Positions 19,501 to 27,759 of a stretch of 50,212 bases of DNA are shown here, in pieces. Source of the DNA: Flavobacteriales bacterium. GTDB lineage: Bacteria > Bacteroidota > Bacteroidia > Flavobacteriales_E > Vicingaceae. The notes beneath the pieces are model-generated. The model was not told the origin of the DNA. It ran no database searches and saw nothing but the letters and a program-made list of their open reading frames with translations. The stretch is from assembly GCA_018608405.1 (NCBI GenBank), contig JABAZP010000017.1, positions 1-50,212 on the forward strand, read 5' to 3'. The position numbers and the translations under genes are program-made. How positions within the stretch are numbered: position 1 is the stretch's first letter; each line of letters starts with the position of its first letter.

Positions 19501-20886
19501 ACCTAACTGAGGGTTTAAAGTATATTCATTCGGAGAGAGTAATACTGCATTTTCTAGTCGTTCATAATCTTCTCCACTTTTAAGTTGTTCTCTTTGTAAA
19601 ATCTGATCCGCATTATTGAAGCCTCGAATATCTGCCGAACCTGAATAGCCACCGGTTAAGTTTGCAAATAAGGTGTTTGCATCGTTAGATGCTACATTTA
19701 ATCTTGGTGTAGAAGGTTGAACCCTTGCAGGATTGCTAATCCTTCGATCATTTGCCAAATCCGTGAAAGCGAGAATGTTTCTTGTGTTTTGAAATGAACC
19801 TTGAGTATTTGTGATATATACCTCAACCGCAGTAACATTTATTCTTGATGTAATACGGGGCGGTGATGCTAAATTCTTTTCATACTCATCTCTAAATAAG
19901 TGAGATAAAAAATAGTGTCGATTATCTTCATACTCCGAGGCTGACTTTTCAAACTCTTGCACTTGAGCTCCGCCAGCAATATCAATTTCTTTTTTCTCCC
20001 CTTTCTCCTGAGAAAACAATGTCGCAACTCTTAACCTACCAAACTGAAGTTCTGTTTTTAACCCAAATAAAGTTTGACTCCCTGTGATTAGGGAACTCTG
20101 CAAGGGCAATGATACGTTTCCGGCCTCTATTTTCTTAATTATTTCATCATCATAACCGGTATAATCTAACTTCGTTTGATTTTCAAAATCAAAAGTTGCT
20201 TCGGTGTTATAACTCGTTTGGATTTTCAACTTTTCTCCAATATTTCCAATAACGTTTAATTGAATTTTTTGCTGAAAATCAAAAGTACTTGTTCGCCTTT
20301 GTCGCTCAGGCAAAATAGGGTTTTCACGTCTAGAAACATTGACGCCAAAAGATAACTCTGCTGATCCTTGTGGACGAATATCAATTACGTTTCCCCCAAA
20401 TATTCTATCAAATAACTCTCCCTTAATATTAATTTGGGGTCTAAAACCACCGGTTTCATTTAAACTTTGAGCATCCTGTTTCTGATTCCAAAAGTCCTTT
20501 TGACTTTTTTCTAAATCGTATTTTAAATACTCGTCTAAACTCATCGTGTTCGGACTTCTAAAGTCACGATCACCTAACTTTTGAAAATATTTATACTCTC
20601 CGGTCTCCGGGTCGTACTGAAATTCCTTTTTAATATTACTAGGATCCTTCATGTATAAAGGACTTCTATTCTTCTCGTAACCTTCATTACTCTTGTCGTC
20701 GAAAGGAAAAAGAAGTTTTACTTTATTACTATCATCTTCAGTAGAATCAGCTGGGGTAAATAAAACACCAAAGCCACCCTGTGAAGGTGGCTCAATTGGC
20801 ATGGATGCCAAAAGGGAGCTAACAAAAGCCCCAAACAAGGTCATCGGTAAGATAACCCTACTTATATAGCGTTTTTTGAGAATCAA
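13513..20886 (-). CDS. sprA: T9SS outer-membrane translocon SprA
   Basis: SprA (Sov in Porphyromonas) is the giant beta-barrel pore through which T9SS cargo crosses the outer membrane. At 2457 residues it has the family size. It starts with a signal peptide (MILKKRYISRVILPMTLFGA, cleavage probably near residue 27). The N-terminal region has DFRSPNTMSLDEYLKYD and the repeated strand-rich modules of SprA. The middle carries SKSTFTVAGEVAKLFPGNSR and AYIDDFEGSQTVLDIRSFNA, and the C-terminus ends in a beta-strand (AGISLRFTLSQ). A charged Lys/Glu/Ser linker lies at about residues 1930-1985. It sits 15 bases after ruvA and 39 before gcvH; the ruvA-sprA-gcvH neighbourhood is familiar from Flavobacteriia. 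The other T9SS genes are not in the window. Confidence 0.97.
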   Translation of the reverse strand: MILKKRYISRVILPMTLFGAFVSSLLASMPIEPPSQGGFGVLFTPADSTEDDSNKVKLLFPFDDKSNEGYEKNRSPLYMKDPSNIKKEFQYDPETGEYKYFQKLGDRDFRSPNTMSLDEYLKYDLEKSQKDFWNQKQDAQSLNETGGFRPQINIKGELFDRIFGGNVIDIRPQGSAELSFGVNVSRRENPILPERQRRTSTFDFQQKIQLNVIGNIGEKLKIQTSYNTEATFDFENQTKLDYTGYDDEIIKKIEAGNVSLPLQSSLITGSQTLFGLKTELQFGRLRVATLFSQEKGEKKEIDIAGGAQVQEFEKSASEYEDNRHYFLSHLFRDEYEKNLASPPRITSRINVTAVEVYITNTQGSFQNTRNILAFTDLANDRRISNPARVQPSTPRLNVASNDANTLFANLTGGYSGSADIRGFNNADQILQREQLKSGEDYERLENAVLLSPNEYTLNPQLGYISLNRTLNPQDVLAVSYRYTYNGQVYQVGELSTDGIDGQNALFLKLLKGTIINPSLPSWDLMMKNVYSLDAFNVSPENFTFEIWYLNEETGVEIPYFPSGKPANKPLTNVLALDRMTVTNQLQPDGLFDFIQNVTINPQNGKIYFPVLEPFGDYLKSQFDDQNLANKFAYDSLYTTTKILAQQDVDHNRFTFRGRYQSSSGSEISLNSFNIPQGSVTVTAGGAQLTENVDYTVDYNLGRVRILNEGILASGQPIKVSLGSNSLFNVQTKTLIGSRFDYRVSDDINLGGTVLNLTERPLTRKINIGDEPISNTVVGLDGSYTSEAPFLTKLVDLLPFYSTKSKSTFTVAGEVAKLFPGNSRAITKSGIAYIDDFEGSQTVLDIRSFNAWALASTPQGQDDLFPEANLPMNDRSYGFNRAKLAWYTIDPLFFRNDSRTPGHIRDSDSQSNNFSREILETEVFPNKDPEPGLINNLPTLDLAFYPRERGPYNYEVNPTPYSDGISSQGLLNSPETRWGGIMREITSSDFEASNVEFIQFWIMDPFNEQDGNPNHNGGQLYFNIGSVSEDILKDSRKSFENGFDINGDIANTDETVWGRIPTIQSVVNAFDNNPNSRRFQDIGLDGLSDDDERAFFQAYLDSLASVIADQNVLSSFFNDPSNDNYHYYRGSDYDAEQLSILDRYKRFNGHQGNSPTGDQSPESYSTASTTIPDVEDVNRNFNLDRTESYFQYKVQLTPDLLSPDNVGSNFITDVVRATKNVNGDVKTVNWYQFKIPIRQPEKVIGEIRDFKSIRFMRMFLKGFDEEVVVRFARLGLVRGEWRSFQGSDLPPGDTHGAEPGASTFNIGAVNVEENSNRVPINYTIPPDIDREIDFGTTNQRQLNEQSLVLDVCDLQDGYSRYAFRYLDLDIRQYKRLKMFAHAEAGREDEFLNNGDVSVVLRLGTDFTNNYYEYEVPLDVTQPGRNQPEEVWPDNNDIDLEFDKLINAKQARNRLTIGPGSGVLIGNDYEAVDGKNIIRVKGNPNLAEVRVIMIGVRNRRGGPIEFLDDGLAKCAEVWVNELRLSDFNNDGGWAATARATAQIADLGSVNLSGSYSTPGWGSLEQKLNERQRETKQQYDLSASVELAKFLPKEANVSIPMYYSVSESIIRPEFNPLDPDVKLKDFFRSPELTEEFKDSIRKITDDVTRRRSLNFTNVRKTPGPNKKKSNFYDIENFSFTYAYSEIFRRNVNTEKDRQETYRGQVNYTFSGKAKNIEPFKNVKALDKKVFQIIKDINFNFVPSQISVQNSFDRNYQERQARTITNSSGGTFINQSPVFYQKAFNWQRLYTLRHKFTQSITFNFSASTRALIGEPDGAVDKRDEESYEAYKTEVWENIKGFGDNTNYTHNFDINYNIPINKLPGLDFITSSARYGATYAWDLVGNPLDTTPSLGATIQNSNTKRINATVNFQSFLNKFQYIRDLKDPKIDNKYVILDPEEVEEEKAKKNSKKEAVSESVSKEEGLEAVSKNPAATTEEEPDTLRKKKFFLKRFVFDNALWTLMSLKNVNVTYSETEGTILPNYNQSMSVLGLGPNWSAPGWDFVAGLQRPGESFLERARNDGNGDGSPDWLVDGIFVSGDFSKTFSSQFSIRATLQPIQGLRIQLEASKRESENTTRNFFFDDNPDSMKYNFRSPVIVNGSYSQSFLSFRTAFVESDPDNFDNETFTQLRTNRQSIQEIIIDNNRFNAEQLAPDSTLGYSGTAQEVLLYSFISAYSGQSPNSTFLKDFTQMLPMPNWNITYDGLSKVPALQKLFKTVTLNHAYRSTFSVGSFTRNQLYEEDANGAPTVLDANGNFITDKQLSVASISEQFSPLINVDMTWNNSLLTRLEMRRDRNVSLSFANNQVTEVVGKEYIVGLGYRLTNVKLPFKVGKVEKASDLDLRADISIRDNQTIIRRVVENRNELTSGQRIFSIKFTADYRFSSKLNLRLFYDRVANTPLISSSFPTANTNAGISLRFTLSQ

Positions 20887-20901
20887 TTCTACCCTATTCT
20901 T

Positions 20902-21483
20902 TTATAACCCTTTCAATGCTTGTTTTATAACATCCTCAACAGCAGCATTTGGATTCGCCATCATTATTTTTTGAATCATTTTTTCGGCTAAATTTTTGTT
21001 AAAACCAAGGTTTACCAGCGCTGATAACGATTCTTCCTTCAAGGTATTGTCCAAACCAATAGAATTATCTGAAGAAATATTCTCTTTTGAAATTTTATCT
21101 TTTAAATCAATAATAATTCGCTGAGCTGATTTAGGGCCAATACCTTTTACTCCCTTAAACCACCCTGCGTTACCACTTAAAATAGCTTGCTGAATTTCTT
21201 CTGCATCTGCTGAAGATAGGACCAACAAAGCAGTTGCAGGTCCTATTCCTGAGACTGAAATTAATAATTGGAACAACCTGCGTTCAGAAACATCTTTAAA
21301 GCCATATAAAAGTTGAGCGTCTTCGCGGACTATAAATTCCGTAAAAAGTTTACAGCTCTCCCCCTCACCTAGCTTAGAGTATGTGTTTAAAGAAATATTC
21401 AATTTGTAGCCAACTCCGCCACAATCAATTACAACATAAGTTGGACTTTTTTCTACTAATCTACCGTTAATATGAGCAATCAT
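20902..21483 (-). CDS. ruvA: Holliday junction branch migration protein RuvA
   Basis: RuvA tetramers bind Holliday junctions and recruit the RuvB motor. The 193-residue protein has the N-terminal OB fold (MIAHINGRLVEKSPTYVVID, then CGGVGYKL). Two helix-hairpin-helix motifs follow, LISVSGIGPATALLVLSS (about 73-90) and VKGIGPKSAQRIIIDLKDKI (about 108-127). The C-terminal RuvB-contact domain has ALVNLGFNKNLAEKMIQKI. Its ATG directly follows the maeB stop codon (TAAATG), implying coupled translation. ruvB is in the same window but about 10 kb away in another unit. Confidence 0.97.
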   Translation of the reverse strand: MIAHINGRLVEKSPTYVVIDCGGVGYKLNISLNTYSKLGEGESCKLFTEFIVREDAQLLYGFKDVSERRLFQLLISVSGIGPATALLVLSSADAEEIQQAILSGNAGWFKGVKGIGPKSAQRIIIDLKDKISKENISSDNSIGLDNTLKEESLSALVNLGFNKNLAEKMIQKIMMANPNAAVEDVIKQALKGL

Positions 21484-23754
21484 TTATTTTCTTGTTTGAG
21501 CATCTACTGCAGCAATAGTTACCATGTTTACTATTTCACGCACACTGCTACCTAGCTGCAAAATATGAACGGGTTTTTCTAACCCTAACAATATAGGTCC
21601 AATGGCTTCTATCTCGCCCATCTCTTGAACTAGTTTATAAGCAATATTACCAGCGGCCAAATCCGGAAATATTAATACATTAACCTTTTTATTTACCAAT
21701 TTTGAAAATGGGAATGTTTCTCTCATTGCTTCCTTATTTAAGGCAAAATTTGCCTGCAACTCTCCATCAACAACTAATTCAGGGTGGTCTTTATGCAATA
21801 TTTTAACTGCGTCGCTAACTTTCTTAGACTCTCCAAAATCTGTAGAACCAAAGTTTGCAAAAGATAACATAGCAATTCTAGGTTTAATATTTAAGCGTTC
21901 TACCGATTTTGCAGCCAAATATGTAATGTCAGCTAAATCTTGGGCATTCGGATTAACGTTTATTGTTGTATCGGCAAAGAAAATAGGTCCGCTTTTGGTG
22001 ATTAGAATATACATACCTGCGATTTTGTTCACTCCTTTCTGAGTACCTATAACTTGCAGTGCTGGACGAATAGTTTCAGGGAAATTCCTAGTAATTCCAC
22101 TAATTAAAGCATCTGCATCTCCTTGTTCCACCATCATTGCCCCAAAGTGATTTCTATCTCTCATTCTATGACGAGCTTCGTATTGTGTCAATCCTCTTCT
22201 TTGGCGTTTCTTAAAAAACACATCGCCGTAAGAATATCTCTGCTCATTTCTTTCTTCGTCTTTAGGATTTATAATTTCAACTCCGTCTAACTCTAAATTA
22301 TTCTCTTCTATCAAACGGTTAATACGTTCATGATTTCCTAATAAAATTGGAATAGCTATACTCTCGTCCTTAACAATCTGAGCAGCTTTCAAAACCTTAT
22401 AATTATCCGCTTCAGCAAACACAATACGTTTAGGTTTTCCTTGAGCTATTTCAGTCATGTTCTTAATGAGCTTATTGTCTAATCCCAATCTTCTGCTCAG
22501 GTCCAACTTGTATTTTCCCCAATCTTTAATCGGTTGCTGAGCAACACCAGAAGCTATAGCTGCTTTCGCAACTGCAGGGGCAATAGTCATGAGTAACCTA
22601 GGATCCATTGGTTTTGGAATAATAAAATCTCGCCCAAACGACAAATTTCGAGACCCATATGCCTCATTTACTTCCTCCGGTACAGGCTCTTTTGCAATTT
22701 TTGCAATTGCCTTCACTGCAGCAAGTTTCATCTCTTCATTAATAGTCGTAGCGCGAACATCTAAGGCTCCTCGAAATATGAATGGAAACCCTAAAACATT
22801 ATTAACCTGATTAGGGTGGTCTGAACGACCTGTCGCCATTATTATGTCCTTTCTTGCCGCAAGTGCTTCTTTATATGGAATTTCAGGATCAGGGTTGGCT
22901 AAGGCAAAAACAATCGGATTCTCGGCCATGGACTTAATCATAGCTCCTGAAACAATGTTTCCTTTCGATAACCCTAAAAACACATCTGCTCCTTTCATGC
23001 TCTCTGCCAAAGTACTCACATCTTTATCGGTTGCAAATTCTGCTTTATACTTATTCAACTCTGCCCTGTCCTTTCGAATAGCTCCCTGACTATCGCACAT
23101 TACAATGTTGCTTTTCTTAGCTCCCAATGAAACATAAAGCTTAATACAAGCCATCGCAGAGGCGCCAGCCCCATTAACCACGATGTTTATTTCATTAATA
23201 TTTTTACCTGCCAGCTCCAATGCATTTAGCAAGGCTGCGCTTGAAATTATTGCCGTACCATGCTGATCGTCATGCATGATTGGAATATTTAACTCCTCTT
23301 TTAAACGTCTCTCTATTTCAAAACATTCCGGAGCTTTTAGGTCTTCTAAATTAATCCCGCCGAAAGTTGGTGCTATTGCTTTAACCGTGTCAACAAAACG
23401 GTCTACATCTTTTGCATCAACCTCTATATCAAAAACATCGATATCCGCGAAAATTTTAAATAACAACCCTTTCCCCTCCATCACAGGTTTCGATGCTTCC
23501 GGTCCAATATCACCCAACCCTAAAACAGCTGTTCCATTAGATATAACAGCAACCAAGTTTCCCTTTGCTGTATACTTGTATGCTAAGTCTTTATCATCTG
23601 CAATTTTTTTGCATGGCTCTGCTACTCCCGGAGAATAAGCTAACGCTAAGTCACGCTGTGTACTGTAAGGTTTTGTAGGTCTAACTTCAATCTTTCCAGG
23701 TTTCCCATCGGAGTGATAATCTAATGCTTCTATCTGCTTTCTAGAGTCGGCCAT
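21484..23754 (-). CDS. maeB: NADP-dependent malic enzyme with PTA-like domain
   Basis: This enzyme decarboxylates malate to pyruvate with NADP reduction. The protein has 756 residues from the ATG at 23754; an open frame 33 codons further upstream lacks family similarity and was not used. The malic domain begins [20 protein letters not shown] and includes [24 protein letters not shown] residues ([20 protein letters not shown]) and the NADP-binding turn [15 protein letters not shown]. From about residue 430 a phosphate-acetyltransferase-like domain follows ([39 protein letters not shown]); in MaeB proteins it has a regulatory role and usually no PTA activity. It is the first gene of the maeB-ruvA-sprA run. 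Confidence 0.95.
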   Translation of the reverse strand: MADSRKQIEALDYHSDGKPGKIEVRPTKPYSTQRDLALAYSPGVAEPCKKIADDKDLAYKYTAKGNLVAVISNGTAVLGLGDIGPEASKPVMEGKGLLFKIFADIDVFDIEVDAKDVDRFVDTVKAIAPTFGGINLEDLKAPECFEIERRLKEELNIPIMHDDQHGTAIISSAALLNALELAGKNINEINIVVNGAGASAMACIKLYVSLGAKKSNIVMCDSQGAIRKDRAELNKYKAEFATDKDVSTLAESMKGADVFLGLSKGNIVSGAMIKSMAENPIVFALANPDPEIPYKEALAARKDIIMATGRSDHPNQVNNVLGFPFIFRGALDVRATTINEEMKLAAVKAIAKIAKEPVPEEVNEAYGSRNLSFGRDFIIPKPMDPRLLMTIAPAVAKAAIASGVAQQPIKDWGKYKLDLSRRLGLDNKLIKNMTEIAQGKPKRIVFAEADNYKVLKAAQIVKDESIAIPILLGNHERINRLIEENNLELDGVEIINPKDEERNEQRYSYGDVFFKKRQRRGLTQYEARHRMRDRNHFGAMMVEQGDADALISGITRNFPETIRPALQVIGTQKGVNKIAGMYILITKSGPIFFADTTINVNPNAQDLADITYLAAKSVERLNIKPRIAMLSFANFGSTDFGESKKVSDAVKILHKDHPELVVDGELQANFALNKEAMRETFPFSKLVNKKVNVLIFPDLAAGNIAYKLVQEMGEIEAIGPILLGLEKPVHILQLGSSVREIVNMVTIAAVDAQTRK

Positions 23755-23775
23755 ATTTATTAATTTAAGGGCTGA

Positions 23776-23783
23776 TAAAAGTA
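23776..23783 (-). promoter_or_regulatory. Weak -7-like element for maeB
   Basis: The minus strand reads TACTTTTA, 7 of 8 positions of the -7 consensus, ending 21 bases before the maeB ATG. It would drive the whole maeB-ruvA-sprA-gcvH run. The final G is missing, so confidence is low. Confidence 0.25.
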
Positions 23784-23837
23784 CGAATTGTCTACTGCTT
23801 CTGAGGAAATCTAAGTCCGTATTTTCATCTAGATAAA

Positions 23838-24530
23838 ATGACAAGAATGACAAAAATAGTTGTATTCAGTGGCGCAGGGATGAGCGCTGAAAGTGGCATA
23901 AAGACTTTTAGAGATAATAATGGTCTTTGGGAGAATTACAAAGTTGAAGAAGTTGCTACACCAAAGGCTTGGAAGGCTAATCCTGAAATGGTCTTGCATT
24001 TTTATAATTTACGAAGGAGACAATTATTTCAAGCCAAACCAAATACAGCTCATCATTTAATCTCCAAATTAGAAAGAGATTATGAGGTAACAATAATAAC
24101 TCAGAACATAGATGATTTACATGAACGAGCAGGATCAAGTTAAGTTCTGCACCTTCATGGCGAGCTAAAAAAGGTAAAAAGCGAAAAGTTTGACAACCTC
24201 ATTTACGATTGGGATAAAGCAGATTTAAACTTAGGTGATTTTTGTGAAAGGGGAACACAATTGAGGCCCCAAGTGGTTTGGTTTGGAGAAGAAGTACCAA
24301 TGATGAGCAAAGCAATAAAAATTGCTCAAGAAGCGGAAATCTTAATAGTTATTGGTACGTCCCTAAATGTATATCCTGCGGCTAATATTGCTTTCTCAGT
24401 TGGGGATAATTGCATCAAATACTTAATAGACCCAAACCCTCCCGCACTTGATAACACAGCTAATTTTATAGTTATAAAAGCAGGAGCAGAAGAAGGCCTA
24501 ACGATTCTTCTCAAAAAAATATTAACGTAA
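23838..24530 (+). pseudogene. cobB: Class III sirtuin (NAD-dependent deacylase) with internal TAA
   Basis: The frame encodes a complete class III (SIRT5/CobB-like) sirtuin of about 231 codons, but codon 102 (24141-24143) is TAA. Before it stand the NAD-binding motif VFSGAGMSAESGIKTFRD, the Y-x2-R acyl-lysine selectivity motif (FYNLRR) and TQNIDDLHERAGSS. After it, in the same frame, come VLHLHGEL with the catalytic His (codon 107), then QLRPQVVWFGEEVP, VIGTSLNVYPAANI and a normal C-terminus. The 101-residue product would lack the catalytic His. The homologous position often holds Lys or Asn; a single AAA to TAA change would explain the stop. No good restart codon follows directly. The cysteine-poor zinc region appears usual for this branch. 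It could be a recent pseudogene, a sequencing error or, less likely, readthrough. Confidence 0.88.
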
Positions 24531-24557
24531 AAAAAGGGGCTGAAAAGCCCCTTTTTG
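24531..24557. terminator. Bidirectional terminator after the sirtuin
   Basis: AAAAAGGGGCT (24531-24541) pairs with AGCCCCTTTTT (24546-24556) across a GAAA loop. T runs exist on both strands, serving the sirtuin (plus) and the T9SS cargo gene (minus). Confidence 0.92.
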
Positions 24558-24574
24558 TTCTAAATATCGAAGAC

Positions 24575-25342
24575 TTATTTGACAATCATTTTCTTCGAAC
24601 TAACTCTTGCGCCGTCAGCAATAACGTTTACAAAGTAAATTCCTTTTGGAAATCCGTCTACATTTAATTCATAGGTAGAGGTTCCTTTATTCATTGACGA
24701 TGTAAAAACTTGTTCCCCAAGAATATTGAACACTTGAACTTCTTGACGATTAAAATTCAAAGGAGTTTCAAAGTTGATGATAGCAGCCGTTGTTGCCGGA
24801 TTAGGATAAATTGAGAAGTCACTATTCGTTTTTCTTTCCTCTAATGAAGTAACGTTTCTAATATCCCATCGAATAAAAAACGCCGCATTATTTGTTCTAT
24901 TTCTCTTGTCACTTAATTCGTACCTGTAAATAGCGATACCGTTAAAAGCCGAGTCAATGTACACTGTAAAAGGTGAATCTCCAACAACAAGTCCTGCTGG
25001 ATCAACTCGAACCGTATCTGTTTGTGAAGTCAAAAAAGGACTAACTCCGGCCTTTACAGGAGCTAGACAAGTTTGGCCATAACAATAGAAATCGTAAGAA
25101 CCTGCAATGATTTGTTCTTCCGTTCTGCTTAACGTTAATACCATTGTATCAGTGGTATTATTTGTGATTGTAACAAATTCTTTATGATCGAATGTAGTCT
25201 GTCCCCCTGACCTGTAATACTCAACAAAAGTTACTGTATCTCCATTAACTATAGTACCCGAAGTGTCTCTTATTACTATGCTTTGAGCACCAGCTGCAAA
25301 ACCAATTGATAGTAAAAAAGCAGAAAGTAATATTTTTCCCAT
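24575..25342 (-). CDS. T9SS type A sorting domain protein
   Basis: This is a probable secreted or surface protein exported by the type 9 system. The 255-residue product, from the ATG at 25342, starts with a Sec signal peptide (MGKILLSAFLLSIGFAAGAQ). The middle, about residues 20-165, is a beta-rich domain of unknown role containing one Cys pair (YCYGQTCLAPVKAG). The C-terminal 75 residues form the type A sorting signal: FSIYPNPATTAAIINFETPL, VFNILGEQVF, GIYFVNV and the terminal KKMIVK. The upstream in-frame extension (MFIFVKNKI) is not needed and overlaps the promoter candidate. The middle domain shows no enzyme motif I can name. It stands alone between two terminators or promoters. Confidence 0.9.
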   Translation of the reverse strand: MGKILLSAFLLSIGFAAGAQSIVIRDTSGTIVNGDTVTFVEYYRSGGQTTFDHKEFVTITNNTTDTMVLTLSRTEEQIIAGSYDFYCYGQTCLAPVKAGVSPFLTSQTDTVRVDPAGLVVGDSPFTVYIDSAFNGIAIYRYELSDKRNRTNNAAFFIRWDIRNVTSLEERKTNSDFSIYPNPATTAAIINFETPLNFNRQEVQVFNILGEQVFTSSMNKGTSTYELNVDGFPKGIYFVNVIADGARVSSKKMIVK

Positions 25343-25356
25343 AATTTTATTTTTTA

Positions 25357-25364
25357 CAAAAATA
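25357..25364 (-). promoter_or_regulatory. Candidate -7 element (TATTTTTG) for the T9SS cargo gene
   Basis: An exact minus-strand TAnnTTTG match ends 14 bases before the ATG at 25342, which also supports that start over the longer frame. Confidence 0.45.
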
Positions 25365-25379
25365 AACATTTCGAATTAT

Positions 25380-25408
25380 TTGATTCTAAATTCTTGATAT
25401 CATATTTG
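25380..25408 (+). promoter_or_regulatory. Candidate -33/-7 promoter for the TlpA-like gene
   Basis: TTG (25380-25382) is followed after 18 bases by CATATTTG (25401-25408), which matches 7 of 8 positions of TAnnTTTG. This is the best-spaced -33/-7 pair I found in the window. The ATG is 26 bases downstream. Confidence 0.5.
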
Positions 25409-25434
25409 AATTGTAAACGTAAAAAATAATTAAG

Positions 25435-25950
25435 ATGAAGTTAACAAAATCAATTTTCACGGCTGTATTGCTATGCATTTTTAGTGCTGCAGTCGCACAA
25501 GAATCTAAAACGGTACCAGCTGTTGATATTAAAAAATTAAATGGCACAACGTTTAATACAAAAAATATTGAAAACGACGGAAAACCCATTATTATCAACT
25601 TCTGGGCAACATGGTGCAGCCCTTGTAAACGAGAACTAAATAATATTGCAGAGGTTTATGAAGATTGGGTTGAAGAAACTGGAGTTAAGTTAATCGCCGT
25701 CTCAATTGATGATACTAGAAACATGGCAAAGGTTGCCCCTTACGTAAATGGAAAAGGCTGGGAATATGACGTATATATTGATCCAAATGGCGATTTCAAA
25801 AGATCTTTAGGTGTTAACAATATCCCTCATACGTTCTTAGTTGATGGAAAAGGCAACATTGTATGGCAACACAACTCCTACTCAGAAGGAGATGAAGACG
25901 AGCTATTAGAGCTAGTTGAAAAACTGTCAAACGGAGAAAGTATAGATTAA
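25435..25950 (+). CDS. TlpA/ResA-like periplasmic thioredoxin
   Basis: The 171-residue protein has a Sec signal peptide (MKLTKSIFTAVLLCIFSAAV, AQ at the cleavage site) and a single thioredoxin fold. The active site is NFWATWCSPCKREL, with the redox Cys at 61 and 64; the WC-x-P-C context is typical of TlpA/ResA proteins. The cis-Pro region is NNIPHTFLVDGKGNIVW. Such proteins reduce or exchange disulfides in the periplasm, for instance in cytochrome c maturation. The specific client is unknown here. The next genes on this strand include an Omp28 lipoprotein with its own CxxC, but a hairpin terminator separates this gene from them. Confidence 0.92.
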   Translation: MKLTKSIFTAVLLCIFSAAVAQESKTVPAVDIKKLNGTTFNTKNIENDGKPIIINFWATWCSPCKRELNNIAEVYEDWVEETGVKLIAVSIDDTRNMAKVAPYVNGKGWEYDVYIDPNGDFKRSLGVNNIPHTFLVDGKGNIVWQHNSYSEGDEDELLELVEKLSNGESID

Positions 25951-25976
25951 CTTGAGGTTATAAGTCTAATAAGATA

Positions 25977-26009
25977 AAATCTGGGTAACTATTACTCAGA
26001 TTTTTTTTT
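25977..26009 (+). terminator. Rho-independent terminator after the TlpA-like gene
   Basis: AAATCTGGGTAA (25977-25988) pairs with TTACTCAGATTT (25992-26003) with one G-T wobble and a 3-base loop, followed by a nine-base T tract. Confidence 0.85.
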
Positions 26010-26046
26010 ATTTTTAAACTTTAGAATACTTCCAACCTAATTACAT

Positions 26047-27750
26047 ATGAATATAATTAAAACTCTGATTTCAATCTCAGCTATTGCATTCAGTATTTCA
26101 ACCGCAAAGGCACAAAGTGTAGACGAGATACTAAATAGAGGTCAAATCAGGGGAAACTTTCAAATTGAAGGGCAAATTTATCAAGAAGACTCTGTAATTG
26201 GAGCGGAAGAGGTTCCCGAACGATACCGAACAAATGCATTCTTGAATGTTATCTATACAAATGGTGGTTTTTCTGCTGGTATACGTTACGAAAGTTACTT
26301 GAATCAACTATTAGGTTACCCAGAAGGTTATGGAAATAACTCCGGAATCATGTATCGCTACATTTCCTTCACAAAAGATAAATTGGCAGTTACTGTAGGA
26401 AGTTTCTACGAACAATTTGGCAGTGGATTAACGCTAAGAACTTATGAGGAGCGAGGATTAGGGTACGATAATGCATTGGAAGGAATTCGAGTAAAGTATC
26501 AACCCGTTAAAGGTATTAATCTAACAGGTATTACCGGAAAGCAACGATTGTTTTTTGACTTTGCCCCGGGAATTGTTAGAGCTTTTGACGCAGACATCAA
26601 CATTAATGAACTAATCCCCATTTTGCAAGAAAGCAAAACTCGCGTCCAAATAGGTGGAAGTTTCGTAAGTAAATATCAAACGGACGATAACTCTGCATTT
26701 GTGCTTCCTGAAAATGTAGCCAATTATGGTGGTAGAATAAACATTTATCGAGGCAAAGTAAATTTCATGGCCGAATATGCAAAAAAAATTAATGACCCTT
26801 CAGGAGACAACGGGTTTATTTATCATGAAGGAGAAGCTATTTTTCTTCAAGGTTCATATTCTCAGAAAGGGTTCGGGGTTATTGTTTCAGCCAAGAGAAA
26901 CGACAATATGAGTTTTCGATCAGATCGAAATGAAGGAATACAAAATGCGTTGATTAACTATCTTCCGGCTTTAACAAAACAACATACTTACAACCTTTTA
27001 GCAACTTTGTATCCATATGCGGTGCAATTAAATGGCGAACTCGCTTTTCAAGCAGATGTTATTTATAAAGTTAAAAAAGGAACAGCTCTTGGCGGAAAGT
27101 ATGGAATGGATATTCAATTGAACTTCTCATCAGCGAACGGTCTAGATACTACTAATCTTAATGATGAAAGCACTAACAGATTAGGTTACACGTCAAAATT
27201 TCTAAGTCCTGGAGAAAATTATTTTAAAGATTTCAATACAACGGTATCAAAAAAAATTAACAAGCAATGGAAAGGAAAGCTTACTTATGCTTACTTAGAG
27301 TACAATCAAAATGTAATTGAAGGTAAGAGTGGACAGGCAGACGTTTTTGCAAACGTTGGAGTGATAGAAGCTACGTATAAGATTAATAAAAAGCATTCTA
27401 TTCGAACAGAAGTTCAAGCGTTGATTACTGAACAAGATAAGGGTGATTGGAGAACACTTCTCATTGAATACTCATTTTCTCCACATTGGTTTTTTGCGGT
27501 TCAAGATCAATACAATGTTGGGAGCGATAAAGCGTTTCAGGAAGGGAGTAACATCTTTGAATCCGTTTCTAAGGTCAAATTCAATTCAGCTTACAACTAT
27601 TACAATGTAAGTGCAGGTTATAACAATGGAGGAAATAGGATATCATTGACTTACGGTCGTCAAAGAGCGGGTATCTTCTGCGTCGGCGGCGTTTGTAGAG
27701 TTGTTCCGGCCTCAAGTGGATTATATCTTTCCATTACAAGTAGTTTTTAA
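26047..27750 (+). CDS. DUF6029-type outer-membrane beta-barrel protein
   Basis: The 567-residue protein begins with a signal peptide (residues 1-22, ending AKAQ). Throughout it shows alternating aromatic/hydrophobic strands typical of a beta-barrel, ending in a strand closing with Phe (SGLYLSITSSF). Its N-terminal part (LNRGQIRGNFQIEGQIYQED, TNAFLNVIYTNGGFSAGIRY, GSFYEQFGSGLTLRTYEERG) resembles the DUF6029 family as I remember it. That family is found in Bacteroidota and has no assigned function. A Cys pair occurs near the C-terminus (FCVGGVCR). The Omp28-like lipoprotein gene starts nine bases after its stop, so the two are almost certainly cotranscribed and may form a complex at the outer membrane. 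Confidence 0.8.
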   Translation: MNIIKTLISISAIAFSISTAKAQSVDEILNRGQIRGNFQIEGQIYQEDSVIGAEEVPERYRTNAFLNVIYTNGGFSAGIRYESYLNQLLGYPEGYGNNSGIMYRYISFTKDKLAVTVGSFYEQFGSGLTLRTYEERGLGYDNALEGIRVKYQPVKGINLTGITGKQRLFFDFAPGIVRAFDADININELIPILQESKTRVQIGGSFVSKYQTDDNSAFVLPENVANYGGRINIYRGKVNFMAEYAKKINDPSGDNGFIYHEGEAIFLQGSYSQKGFGVIVSAKRNDNMSFRSDRNEGIQNALINYLPALTKQHTYNLLATLYPYAVQLNGELAFQADVIYKVKKGTALGGKYGMDIQLNFSSANGLDTTNLNDESTNRLGYTSKFLSPGENYFKDFNTTVSKKINKQWKGKLTYAYLEYNQNVIEGKSGQADVFANVGVIEATYKINKKHSIRTEVQALITEQDKGDWRTLLIEYSFSPHWFFAVQDQYNVGSDKAFQEGSNIFESVSKVKFNSAYNYYNVSAGYNNGGNRISLTYGRQRAGIFCVGGVCRVVPASSGLYLSITSSF

Positions 27751-27759
27751 GAAAATATT

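Noticed and set aside
23754..23853. Longer N-terminus for the malic enzyme
   Set aside because: The 33 added residues do not look like the family, overlap the start of the divergent sirtuin and cover the candidate -7 element.
24261..24530. Second half of the sirtuin as an independent gene with its own start
   Set aside because: It is in the same frame and continuous in homology with the first half, the catalytic His lies before this start, and no promoter or start context is visible.
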